Positions 52,401-61,100 of a stretch of DNA of 64,000 nucleotides are shown here, in pieces (the stretch's first letter is position 1; each line of letters opens with the position of its first letter). A program made the translations under genes and the position numbers. The notes beneath the pieces are model-generated. The model ran no database searches. It had not been told where the DNA came from and saw only the letters and a list, made by a program, of their open reading frames with translations. Where the stretch lies: the NCBI GenBank assembly GCA_964035545.1, contig OZ037771.1, positions 7,172,690-7,236,689 on the forward strand, written 5' to 3'. The DNA comes from Bugula neritina (taxonomy: Eukaryota; Bryozoa; Gymnolaemata; Cheilostomatida; Bugulidae).

Positions 52401-55400
52401 TTAGTTTATTGTTAGAATAATATTTTAAACTTGATAATAAAACAATAGTAAATTAAGCAATTTGTTCATCACTCGTTATTGACCTTAAAATATTACGTTG
52501 ACTAAAATGAAAAATCCACTCCAAACTTATTGCACACAAAATTTGCTTGAATTATATTTACATATTTGCAGTGAACAATTTTAACAACTAACCACAAAAA
52601 TAAATCTTTTTAGATTGCATGGCTTTATTCACAATTGACTTAAAAACATTTTGAATAATCTGTTACGTAAAGTATTTCTATGTTTTTTCTAGACCCATCT
52701 AGACTTACTGACTTTCAAGTCACTGCTTCACCAGTTTTGAATACCAAGTTTATCAGAAGTGTTGACTTTCTGGCTGAGGTGTACTGGCATGAAGCCAAAG
52801 GGAATATTAATAAGATCATACTTGCTGCGTACATTGTGGAAGAAAACCGCACACCACTAATTATTCAGCTTCCTAGTGACAGAGGTATACTTTTCTATAC
52901 AAAATTGAATATATAGTAGAAAATAATCAGTAATTGTAGCTTATGAAATTTTTTGTTTTATGAAGTAAGAAAATATGCTTCTATAATACTTTAATAAAAA
53001 TACATAGCATAGTGTACTGGAAACAATATTAGATTTTAAAAGAAAGTTTTTGGTTTTACATGAATGAGTCTTACAGTATACTTAATATTGTCAAGTTTGG
53101 TTAAAATATGCCCGGTTTTTTAGTTTAGGTGTTTAAATAATTATTATAGTATGTATGTTTTCTCAAAGCAATCACGAAACTGTAAATAATTGGTGACAAG
53201 ATCTAATTAAAACTGTACTTTTATATTCAATAACAAAGAACATAATAATTCAATTCATAGTTTGAATAGAATAATACTTTTTATGTCTTATTAAAAGAGT
53301 TTAAAGCTGACCTGATATATGTTTCTGTTAGTCGACGAAAGTACTACATCCAGTAGTCACAGAATCACACTACCTGATGGACATCCTATTCCTGGTGCTA
53401 CCTACAAGTTCAGTGCTACAGCAGTTGGAGCCAATAATCTAATAGCACCTCCGACTACGGTCACCATAGAGCTTCGTACGTGCTCAGCTTATCACTCACA
53501 AATTTACGCAGTTTCTCAGGAATCATAGCGTCACATAGAGTTCTCTTCGACAAATTAATTAACACTGTTGTATTTTAATAACATAACAATCCCACTCAGG
53601 TTTAATATCACTATCCTTGTGAGAAAGTCTTGAAAGAAAGCGGTTGTTTGAAAGCAGGCTCAGCACTTACTCACATGTGTCACAGGTTAGAGCAGTTATG
53701 ACCAGATGCTTGTAACAAAAAAATTAGGTTTACGGAAAAGATAATTTAACATTATAGATAAATTGCTTTAAAAAAGCAGCCGTGGTTTAAGGGTTAGAGT
53801 GTTTGCTTAGTGAACAAGAAGCCATGGGTTTGAGCCTGGACATTAAGGCCATTGGTGATGTTACGAAGAGCATCCTTTCATAATTGCTCATGTGCCTCAT
53901 CTGAACAAGTCCTTAGCTCACTTTAACAAAAACCTTTTTCATCAGGGGTTTCTCACAAGAAATGACAACTATAAACTTGTGTGAGTGCGTGGGTGAGAGT
54001 AAGTTGCTTTAAAAAAATATTTGATGCAATCATTTACAAACAATATATGAAACAACAAAAAGTTTTTTTATTTAGTTCCCATTACTTCCTTATTTACTTA
54101 TGTTTCATGAAAGAACATTGATGACATTATTTTATAAAAACAACATAATTTTAAACTATAAATTTTGCAGCTCCTACGCCACCAATAAACTTTGTGCTAA
54201 AATCAGACCCAAAAATATTGAACAAAACGTTTAGTTGGTCATATGATGAGGATAGTAGACAAGATGCCGTGGTTGTACGGATATGTGTCAATAATGAAAC
54301 TAAGACATGTGTGTTTGAGAAGAGATTGTTTAGTCAGGGGCCACCAACTGAGATTACCATAGTACCACTGTTTGGAAACAGAGAGTACGTGGCATATGCT
54401 ATCGCTCAGTCAAATGGGATTAACAGTTCTCCAAGTACAGCTATAACGTTTAAAGTTGGTAAGTTATAAACTTGTGACAGAATGTTCATTATATTATTAC
54501 AGAGTATATTATGTTTATGGTAATTATTTCTGAGAATGAGTAGTATTTCATTCTTTCAAAATGGAGCAGAGAGCAAAAAACTAAACTTCTAAGAATTATG
54601 AGTAAATAACAAGAAACAGGAAGATGCACCAAAACAAGGATTAATTTCTTAATAAAGTAGATACACAACTCCAAATTATAAACATATTCAAAACTACATG
54701 AAACTACTATATCAAAGCAAATAAATCAATTTCTTGAAATGAAATATACTATAGAGCTATTTGGAACCCAAGATAGACAGCTAGTATAGGATACTGTCTA
54801 AGATTGTAGATTTAATATTTTATAAAATCTTTGACTCAATTGCGTCTTAAATTTGCTCAGAATTATGAATTGATGTTGACATTTTAGATTTTAAAAAACC
54901 TTGCTCATTCAAAATTTAATTTATTTATGTAACATGATGATAGTTTTAGCAATAAACTGACAATAGAATATGGGATTAAAAAAGTAGACAGAGGTTTATA
55001 TGTAAAAACTGCTCATTGTCTTACAGAAACATTATATCATTTCAACACATGACTGTATATACAGTAATAATGATTATAGGAACAAGCTAAAATACTCCTT
55101 TAATTTGGTGCAAATTGTTGAGGCTATATGTTTAGGTCATCAAGCGCAGTTATTTTGAAAGAAAAAAAATATCTTATAGAATATCTATAATTAAAAATGG
55201 AAAAATAAATTGCAAAAAGTTTTGAAATTTATGTTAATCAAAGCAAACTTGACATAATATAATTTTTATATTTTCAGAGCAATTATGTGCTCACCCCCCA
55301 AATCTAAATGGGAAAATACTAGACCATGATGGCTATACAAAAAGATTCTTCCCACCAAGCAACAAATATAATGTCATATGTGATGAAAACTTCGAGTTGA

Positions 55401-56818
55401 CATTGCTAGACATTTCAGAAGCAGATGCTTTGTGGGAATGTACTGCAGAGGGAGAATGGAAGTCAAAATCTGCCTGCATTGGTGAGTCTTCAGCAATGGC
55501 AACTTTACATTCGACAAAATACAGAACACTTAGCCTAAATTAACTATTATATTTGCGATATCTTCAACACAAAGTTCTTAACTTACAGTGTTTGGTTGAA
55601 GTTGATAACATAATATTGTTTGGTTAAGTTTTACTTTAAAATAACTGCTTACAAAAAAACTCAAAAGCTAGCAATTTTTATACAAATTACCAAAGTTTTG
55701 TCAAGTTCTTTTATCTTTTTTGCTTCTGAAAAAGGAAATTTTTAAACTTAAGAATTCTGATTTATAAAAGCTAATGTTAAGATAAGAATTCATCTAAAAA
55801 AAATTTCATATATCAGGATTTAACATCAACATGTTTGTAGAAGAAAAAAAAGAAGTGATTGTCAATCAATCAATATACTCACTTTTTTGCTGAAGTAATT
55901 TTAGTTTTACTGATAGAGAGCAAAAAAATGTTTTTTTAAGAAAAAACACTTTATATTCCATAAAACAAATTAATTATATATATAAACATAGTGCAACAAA
56001 ATTTAAAAAAAGTTCATGATTAATTAGGAGTAAAATTTGTAAATTGTTTTGTTTGTGCATGTTTCAATAGAGTAAAAGAAATAATAAATATAAAATAAAA
56101 ATATAATTTTATTAGCATTATCATGATGAAAAATGACCTGAACTATTATATTATACCAATAGCAACTATTTTTAGATCCGACAAACAACTCAGACAAGGT
56201 TTCAAATAGATCCGTGTTGATTATATTTGGAGGTGTAACAGGGTCTCTAATTGCACTCTGTGCCATGATGTATGGAGTTTACATGTAAGAATTTGGTCAT
56301 CTTTCCAAAATCGACAAGCAAATTTATTAATACTGACAGATTTTTTCAAAATTAATTATGTCGTAATTTTTGAAAAAATATTTTTTTTAATTCTCTATTT
56401 TGAAATAGGTTTGGTATAGCAGGTTTGATGAATTTGTATTGCTATCATTCTCTTGAAAGAAGCTATATTTTTAAAAACATGCAAAACACAGTAGCTATAA
56501 TTTTTTCAACTAAGGCACAGTAGTACCAACTTCTGAATTCAAAGTTTTAGGTCAATAATATGTTTACAGTACAATCCATGTTTTAGTTTAAACCACAGTG
56601 TGAAAAAGAAAATTGCGGTTGCCGAACAGTGGGCGGATGTAGCTAGAGAGCAAGCTAAATTGGCAAGTTTCCTGTCCTCTCAGCAAGAACTTTACATGTC
56701 TCAAGTTTTTAGCAGGTTCTCTGTTGGTCAAAATATAATCTCTCCAGAGAATACCCATGTAGTTGAAGAACCAGTAAAAGAGCCAACCATCCATGAAGGC
56801 AGCTATGAGGGACAATAA
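37241..56818 (+). CDS. Gene B: short-tailed CCP/FN3 receptor (complete, 28 exons)
   Basis: Type I surface receptor of about 1,781 residues. Exons: 37241-37313, 37578-37775, 38416-38613, 39055-39249, 39863-40057, 40808-41005, 41665-41862, 42764-42955, 43764-43952, 44401-44601, 44936-45136, 45478-45675, 46172-46366, 46505-46702, 46980-47171, 47675-47872, 48752-48943, 49548-49745, 50328-50528, 50850-51143, 51357-51508, 51989-52121, 52693-52884, 53332-53475, 54171-54458, 55278-55481, 56176-56284, 56599-56818. The coding sum is 5,346 bases, divisible by three. Order: signal peptide, 18 six-cysteine CCP modules, four FN3-like domains, a four-cysteine CCP, a membrane helix and a tail of about 73 residues. 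FN3 exon lengths match gene A exactly for domains 1, 2 and 4. It sits between its inverted paralogue A and tandem paralogue C. The last acceptor is ambiguous (see exon 28). Confidence 0.87.
37578..37775 (+). CDS. Gene B exon 2: CCP module 1
   Basis: 66 codons, six cysteines. YCNKLSVFPHGVTIPRGC, RCSVSCNFGYVLKG, GRWVPDDGTITC. Counterpart of gene A module 1. Donor GTGAGC. Confidence 0.88.
37835..37861. repeat. (TA)n microsatellite
   Basis: About 13 uninterrupted TA units in the intron after CCP module 1 of gene B. Confidence 0.9.
38416..38613 (+). CDS. Gene B exon 3: CCP module 2 (GC donor)
   Basis: 66 codons, six cysteines, nearly the same as gene A module 2 (TCQPKCNPGFELVS, WSPRPSDVVC). The only phase-correct end precedes GCAAGT at 38614, so the next intron is of the GC-AG class. 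Confidence 0.87.
39055..39249 (+). CDS. Gene B exon 4: CCP module 3
   Basis: 65 codons, six cysteines. RCPPLNNLVYGKISPSRC, TCRVSCDGTYVLAGSETKYVC, HWHPQINSIYC. Confidence 0.88.
39863..40057 (+). CDS. Gene B exon 5: CCP module 4
   Basis: 65 codons, six cysteines. TCPPLNRSNNVMFSSDC; the Asn-Gly turn is lost. One extra residue before YELDG. Ends VWGPVPGTIKC. Donor GTAATC. Confidence 0.86.
40808..41005 (+). CDS. Gene B exon 6: CCP module 5
   Basis: 66 codons, six cysteines. YCPPLRSVKNGTFLDPAC with an NGT sequon, VCVVGCDAGFKS, EWSPFMNSIRC. Confidence 0.88.
41665..41862 (+). CDS. Gene B exon 7: CCP module 6
   Basis: 66 codons, six cysteines. SCPRLSFVANGIIYPPSC. Two glycosylation sequons, NQT and NAT. 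The usual W-x-P is WSQTPYSSVC. Confidence 0.88.
42764..42955 (+). CDS. Gene B exon 8: CCP module 7
   Basis: 64 codons, six cysteines. RCRPLVYVDHGRSSTHC, ECRVRCDPGYTV, and an NHT sequon just before DWLPALHSIIC. Confidence 0.88.
43359..43701. mobile_element. 343-bp MITE with long inverted repeats
   Basis: Terminal inverted repeats of about 70 bp, starting GCCTAGGGCCACACGG at 43359 and inverted up to 43701, with a few mismatches. Flanked by TTA on each side (43356-43358 and 43702-43704), consistent with the PIF/Harbinger target preference. The centre is not coding, although short open frames cross it. It lies 62 bp upstream of gene B exon 9. Confidence 0.82.
43764..43952 (+). CDS. Gene B exon 9: CCP module 8
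   Basis: Shortest module, 63 codons, six cysteines. LCPQLTNVQHGSIPSEC, VCEVTCDYSYIL, KWSPDPGSIQC; one residue is missing before Lys-Trp. Confidence 0.87.
44401..44601 (+). CDS. Gene B exon 10: CCP module 9
   Basis: 67 codons, six cysteines. VCPPLRGFANVSFREDNC. Three sequons (NVS, NCT, NET), the most heavily glycosylated module. Ends QWLPSTINILC. Confidence 0.88.
44936..45136 (+). CDS. Gene B exon 11: CCP module 10
   Basis: 67 codons, six cysteines. LCPLLETVANGHITEKC, CSVQCDSGYELAGS, then a small loop insertion (TTITSE) before YEC. Ends SWQPSPGSIKC. Confidence 0.88.
45478..45675 (+). CDS. Gene B exon 12: CCP module 11
   Basis: 66 codons, six cysteines. TCPPLNEIENGRFRDRAC, FYTEICYASCNEGYVI, WHPPANTITC. 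Counterpart of gene A module 7. Confidence 0.87.
46172..46366 (+). CDS. Gene B exon 13: CCP module 12
   Basis: 65 codons, six cysteines. QCPALRGVTLATLTPAFC, TCKVNCDDGTSLVG, WTPAVGSIQC. Counterpart of gene A module 8. Only 138 bases of intron follow, the shortest in the gene. Confidence 0.87.
46505..46702 (+). CDS. Gene B exon 14: CCP module 13
   Basis: 66 codons, six cysteines. YCPALSPVTNGRFGDYNC, VCVVICQEGYST, EWYPAVNSIEC. Donor GTGAGT. Confidence 0.88.
46980..47171 (+). CDS. Gene B exon 15: CCP module 14
   Basis: 64 codons, six cysteines. TCPKLKEIEHGSIKQDC, RCEVSCDTGYELAG, AWSPYYGSIRC. The donor is GTTAGT. Confidence 0.87.
47675..47872 (+). CDS. Gene B exon 16: CCP module 15
   Basis: 66 codons, six cysteines. 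KCPKLDAVRFGEFSQTYC, TCTVQCRPTFLRSH, MWDPPANTILC. Counterpart of gene A module 13. Confidence 0.88.
48483..48560 (+). mobile_element. SINE head remnant in a gene B intron
   Basis: GAAGCCCCGATGGTGTAAGG then TGGGTTCAAACTA, the A- and B-box spacing of the SINE family found elsewhere in the window. Degraded. Confidence 0.35.
48752..48943 (+). CDS. Gene B exon 17: CCP module 16
   Basis: 64 codons, six cysteines. TCEPLLAIANGNSTADC with an NST sequon, VCPVSCNPIATLNKPG, SWEPRNGDLYC. The donor GTAAGG is followed within about 20 bases by the long microsatellite. Confidence 0.88.
48964..49490. repeat. Compound CACACACT / CA / CGCA / CTAA microsatellite
   Basis: An 8-base unit CACACACT repeats about 30 times (roughly 48983-49230). 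Degenerate CA tracts follow, then (CA)n near 49366-49400, (CGCA)n and (CTAA)n up to about 49446, then more CA. It fills most of the intron between CCP modules 16 and 17 of gene B. Two reading frames stay open across it (His-Thr repeats), but the exon ends before it. Confidence 0.95.
49548..49745 (+). CDS. Gene B exon 18: CCP module 17
   Basis: 66 codons, six cysteines. MCSALTAKEGLVFIRGSC lacks the CPxL start. LCSVRCLEGYEYKNDYTHYLC matches gene A module 15. Donor GTGGGT. Confidence 0.86.
50328..50528 (+). CDS. Gene B exon 19: CCP module 18
   Basis: 67 codons, six cysteines. QCSPLPVVQNGEYNEAKC, RKYEDLCKVTCNTGYF, MWSNITKTVSC with an NIT sequon. Last array module. Donor GTATGC. Confidence 0.87.
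50850..51143 (+). CDS. Gene B exon 20: FN3-like domain 1
   Basis: 98 codons. Contains GYSVTYKVNSDANVNQNKDR, then LKIQMCKSFGNRAC and GEWEFTLFHIKTNEISAASN. The Cys pair echoes that of domain 4. Confidence 0.83.
51357..51508 (+). CDS. Gene B exon 21: FN3-like domain 2, first half
   Basis: 152 bases, phase 1 in, phase 0 out. VQLQWTPPTTYYSYVQIIC is a typical FN3 B-C strand with the core Trp. Ends in CC-containing CNYECCNTNRNKK. Confidence 0.85.
51989..52121 (+). CDS. Gene B exon 22: FN3-like domain 2, second half
   Basis: 133 bases, phase 0 in, phase 1 out. LTGTIIVFQNVQPGTVCSF then FKTVLTEQPNYVIASESKV. Lacks a start codon and is recognised by homology to gene A exon 21. Confidence 0.83.
52693..52884 (+). 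CDS. Gene B exon 23: FN3-like domain 3, first half
   Basis: 64 codons, phase 1. SRLTDFQVTASPV, then EVYWHEAKGNINKIILAAY, and an NRT sequon near the end. Confidence 0.85.
53332..53475 (+). CDS. Gene B exon 24: FN3-like domain 3, second half
   Basis: 48 codons, phase 1. HPIPGATYKFSATAVGANN then PPTTVTIEL. Donor GTACGT. Confidence 0.85.
53776..54000 (+). mobile_element. tRNA-derived SINE, best-preserved copy
   Basis: Head GCAGCCGTGGTTTAAGGGTT, box-B-like GGGTTTGAGCC about 45 bases later, then a body (CATAATTGCTCATGTGCC, AACAAAAACCTTTTTCATCA, GGGGTTTCTCACAAG) shared with the copies near 15030 and 61561. It lies in a gene B intron. Confidence 0.7.
54171..54458 (+). CDS. Gene B exon 25: FN3-like domain 4
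   Basis: 96 codons. TPPINFVLKS, FSWSYDED, VVVRICVNNETKTCVFEKR, ITIVPLFGNREYVAYAIAQ, NGINSSPS. This is the clearest FN3 of the four. Two sequons (NKT, NET) plus NSS. Confidence 0.88.
55278..55481 (+). CDS. Gene B exon 26: membrane-proximal four-Cys CCP
   Basis: 68 codons. LCAHPPNLNGKILDHDGY, YNVICDENFEL, LWECTAEGEWKS, SAC. Four cysteines only. Confidence 0.86.
56176..56284 (+). CDS. Gene B exon 27: transmembrane helix
   Basis: Phase 1 in, phase 2 out. Stalk NNSDKVSNRS, then VLIIFGGVTGSLIALCAMMY and GVY. Same position and phases as gene A exon 26, but the sequence is not conserved. Confidence 0.88.
56599..56818 (+). CDS. Gene B exon 28: short cytoplasmic tail
   Basis: 72 codons after the split Ile codon, then TAA at 56816. 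Basic start VKKKIAVAEQ, helical AREQAKLASFLSSQQELYMS, then SRFSVGQNII and an acidic/Pro end. No YxxL. The acceptor used is CCACAG (AG at 56597-56598). A stronger-looking TTTTAG ends at 56586; its use would give an immediate TAA. Homology to gene A exon 27 favours the downstream site. Confidence 0.75.
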
Positions 56819-56834
56819 ACATGTCATCTAAATT

Positions 56835-56840
56835 AATAAA
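56835..56840 (+). terminator. Candidate poly(A) signal of gene B
   Basis: AATAAA 17 bases after the stop codon. Close spacing but plausible; later A/T-rich variants exist. Confidence 0.45.
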
Positions 56841-58048
56841 ATTGAACTAATTGAAGTCTACTGATAAAAATAATTCTATATTTCATTTCTTGTCTTCTTT
56901 TAAACTTTATTGTAGTATACAGATGCGTAGCTCCTATAGAAAATTATAGTATCTATAAAAAGCATTAAACTTTTTTATATAATAAGCAAAATTTATATAT
57001 TGAGTTAGCATGTCCTATTATTTATAAAACAAATTTTAATACAGCATTTAAAACTTAAGAACTTTTTATTTATTTAATCAAAACTTATAAAATTGAGTAA
57101 TTTAGTGCATTTAACATACAACAATTACAAAAGACGCCATATGTTTCGTATTAAACATGTGCACTATTATCTGCGTTTTAGCTCAAATGTTTCTAACATT
57201 AAAAGCAACCTAAGAAGATCTTTTTAAAAGTTAATGGTACCAAAAAGAAGAACTAATATTTTTATGGTTTGAATAGGTAAATGAAATGAACTATACATTG
57301 ATTAAACAATATAACCTAAAACCGATTATCTATATTTAAAACTGACAATCGTGCTATATACAGACCAACCTTCATGCATTAATTATAATGTGACATTTTT
57401 TTCACTATTTTAGCAATGAAAATTTTAATAATAAAATTAAATATATTGTTCTTTGCGATTTTATAAATTTTATTCCCCACATCAATGTTGTTGTCATCAT
57501 GTAGCTTTCAGACTAACTGTATAAATTTCTATTAGCTCGAGTACTACACAATATTATCTATAATTCACCTAAGCTATAATCTACTAATACAAAAATTAAA
57601 ATGTTGCTTTCCAAGTCACTAAGAATAAGCAAGGTGCCAATTTCAACTATTTCAAATAACGAAATGAAGTTGCAAAACCAGCAAATCTAAATATTACATG
57701 CAGATTAAAAAATTATTTTTAGATTAGGCTTCATGTTTCACGTTGAAAAGCAGGTTACAATTTTTAAAATTTTAGCTGTGGTGTAGTATAAAATGATTCT
57801 CAAAGCACCAGTAATTGAAAATTTTTAAAAACACTGTTTTAACTATATTATACAAAAATAATAGCTGGTAAACATTTATTAAGAAGAGCTTTTAATCACA
57901 TCAAACATTTTAGGCTGATTGCAAAGTTATTTAAACAATCAATACTGATACAAATATAAATTGTCATGTATATTGTTGGACTTTTAAGTCAGATATAAAG
58001 TTATAGAATTTACACTAGTGGTTGAATTTAATTTTAAAAAATTACAAG
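56841..58048. other. Intergenic gap between genes B and C
   Basis: About 1.2 kb, AT-rich. No coding exon or clear repeat is visible. It must hold the gene B 3' end and the gene C promoter. Confidence 0.55.
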
Positions 58049-58118
58049 ATGCACATTCACTTCTTTGGATGTTTGCTGTTTGTAAAGCTATTGACAAAAT
58101 CCAATGGACAGCGTACAG
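58049..58118 (+). CDS. Gene C exon 1: signal peptide
   Basis: 70 bases. MHIHFFGCLLFVKLL then TKSNGQRT, donor GTATAT. ATG at 58049 chosen because it directly precedes the hydrophobic core; the frame upstream has no other ATG. Confidence 0.72.
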
Positions 58119-61100
58119 GTATATTATATAGTATGACAGTCAACATGCTCAAAATAATGTCTTTATGCAATGCATGGGCAGCACGTATTAATAATTTTAA
58201 TAAGTGCAACTAGTGAGCCTCTGAGTTGTTTAAGTGCACAACTTTGATTTTGGTATTTGAGTTTAAAGTTTTATTTCTGTATTTGTACACATAAACCAAA
58301 TCCTATGTTACAGAGCATTACTGTAACAAATGCTACTTGAGGCCAATGACTTTGTGTGCACACTAGTTAAATATGCATGTGCTTTAGAATTTATTTTGAC
58401 TTCTTTGTTTAAATAAAAGTTAAGACGCAAGTTTTATGAAAAACTTGTCAAAAAAAGTGAAAGGTTATTTTAATCTTCTGGCACCTCTAAAGTCTAACTC
58501 AAGCTATTATAGGTAGAAAATGAAAAGTACTTCATGTTGCCAAATTATTTTTCATAACGATCTGCTTTCGATAATAATGATAATTTATATTAAAGACACT
58601 GTAAAGCTTTATAATAGCAGCGTGTGCTTGAAATTTCTAATTTTTATATAGCTATTTGATAGTTTCTAGTTACTGCACATCAATTTAATAATTAATTTTT
58701 AAAGCATAAAAAGTGTCTGAGTTGTAAGTTTTGCATTAACTTTATTTCAAAAGATTGCCTAATAATTTTACCACCATCAAATAACTGATTCTAACATGAG
58801 GCTTTTTCAAGTGGTTTATGCACTTCTTTCTACATATTGCAGTTGTGGTTAAAACCTAATGATTATCTGTAACATCAGTATTTTCTCTAAAGGTGATTTT
58901 AAGCATTTTCTGCCACTTGGTTCGTTTTTGTTAATCTATTATATACTGTAATTATTAGAGTTATGTGATAATCACTATGTTTCATAAAGACATGTGTCTG
59001 CCACTTGGTCTGGTGACTGATGGAAGTCTATCGTATGACTGCACGTACGAATGGCAACTCCCTAATACCATCTGCCAAGTAACCTGCAACAATGGAACAT
59101 TCCTGTCTATGCCTGGTTCCAGCTATAAATGTGGAGCAACTGGAACCTGGTCACCTGCATATGGATCTCTCACCTGCCAAAGTATTTAATTTTAATTAAT
59201 ATTTCAGTTGTGGAAATCTAAAGATATTTCTATAATATTAGTTTTCATGACCAAAGGTTTTAGGTAGACCTTAATTTAGGGTTTTAAACACATAGTATAA
59301 AAATGGCCTCAGACATGCAATGCTACTTTTAAAAATATAAATTATAAGTTGACATATAAGCACTATACGTATTACGTACATGTATGCTTTTAACGTATAT
59401 TGCAGCTAAGTTCACAATATGGCTAACTAGCTGTTTCATATACATATTTGCATGGCTAGTGTTGTATATATGGATGTAAATTAGAAATGCAATTGTTGAA
59501 TCCACATAAGCAATAAATTAGAGGAATTTCAGTCATTGCTGCAGAGCTTAAATATTATTCATGTAACTATATTTGTTACAACTGTACTAGCTTTGTTGCT
59601 GCGACCTTAACTATGTGTAGCACATATAATATAATTTCATATAATGCAAATTCATACCTTTTAAATAAAGCATATTTGTAGCAGTAAAAAAATTTATATA
59701 AAATGTTTATTATTATGAAACACATTTTAATATTTTTCTGCTGCAAGAGTCTACAATCTGTAATTTTTCAACATAATATGTGTTTTAATAATATTTTTTT
59801 ATATAACCTAATGAACTCTCTTTGTTTTGTTTACCTGTGCTTTTTCTAGAAAGATGCAGCCCCATTGGTAACTTAAAGCTGGCTACTATTTCGAGTACAT
59901 GCCAGCATAACCAACAGGTCGTAGGTACTGCCTGCGAAATAAGCTGCCAATGGAGTGCTGCTGTACACGGACCTGGCTCTACATATGTGTGTGGAAGTTC
60001 AGGAAACTGGATTCCACCTATCGGCTCCATAACTTGCAAAAGTAAAAACAATTTTACTCCAATTTTTTTTACGGGAGGTATTTTTATAGAGTTTTGCTCA
60101 AGCAAGTAATGGAAATAAGGCATTATAAATTTGCATAGCTTGTCATTAGGTATATATGTATACAAAATTACTAAATCTGCATTGGTTTTGTAAGAGCAAA
60201 GTTTGGCAACAGCTAGTGTCTGATTGATTTTAAAAAAACTTAGGAAAAAAGTGTGTTGGTAAAATTCCTATTATATAATTTATACATACTTTTCCTTTAA
60301 GAACTACAGCATAAAAACTTGATGGAATGATATGTGATCTGTTGAAAAAATAAGGTAAAGATGTGAAAATATGTTTTAGGACAATGCCAACCGCTCAAAA
60401 CTTTGTATCATGGAGGTATATCTTTCGACTGCGCTTACTCCTGGAGAAGTTTTGGAGACATTTGTCAAATAACTTGTAATGCTGACACACAGTTAATAGG
60501 ACCAGATTCCAAATACACATGTTCTGATAATGGGTATTGGTCTCCTCCTTCTGGATCTATAGACTGCGTTCGTAAGAATTTTTGTACTAAAGTTGCCTAT
60601 TTGAAATACTATTCTGTGAAATTAGTCAAATAGTCAAGTTAGTTAACTTTATTGATTTCTTATAAACTTTGTAAAATCAAAAATATTATACTCAAAAGGC
60701 ATTATAAAAGCATATTAAGAATAATTGCAGCCGTGGTCTAAAGCAGGGCTGTCTAACAGGCGGCCCACTTATTTGGTCCTCAAAAGCAAAAAACATAAAA
60801 TTATTTTTACACTGTATAAGAATTAGCGTAGAAAACGTCACTTGTCAGATGTTTTTTTCATAAATGCTCATAGAATGAAGCAACTATTAAGACTTTATTG
60901 CGTAATGAATCATAGGAATTCGGAATGAAATTATTTGTAAAATACTGATGCCGTGGCTCTCCAACCCCAGCTAAATTTTACAATGTGGCCCTTGCCAAGA
61001 TTCTATTTCAGTGGCTCTCGTTTAAAAATGGTTGAAAACTTCTAGACTATGGGTTACATGCTTATTAAACATGTGGAGTTATGTGTTCTAATCTCAACAA

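Noticed and set aside
53776-53850. Possible functional tRNA gene
   Set aside because: Box A and box B are recognisable, but stems of a cloverleaf do not form by eye and the sequence continues into a SINE body.
56587-56598. Use of the first acceptor as the main gene B exon 28 start
   Set aside because: It gives an immediate stop; the downstream acceptor restores a tail homologous to gene A, so it was used for the model and the alternative reported as a finding.
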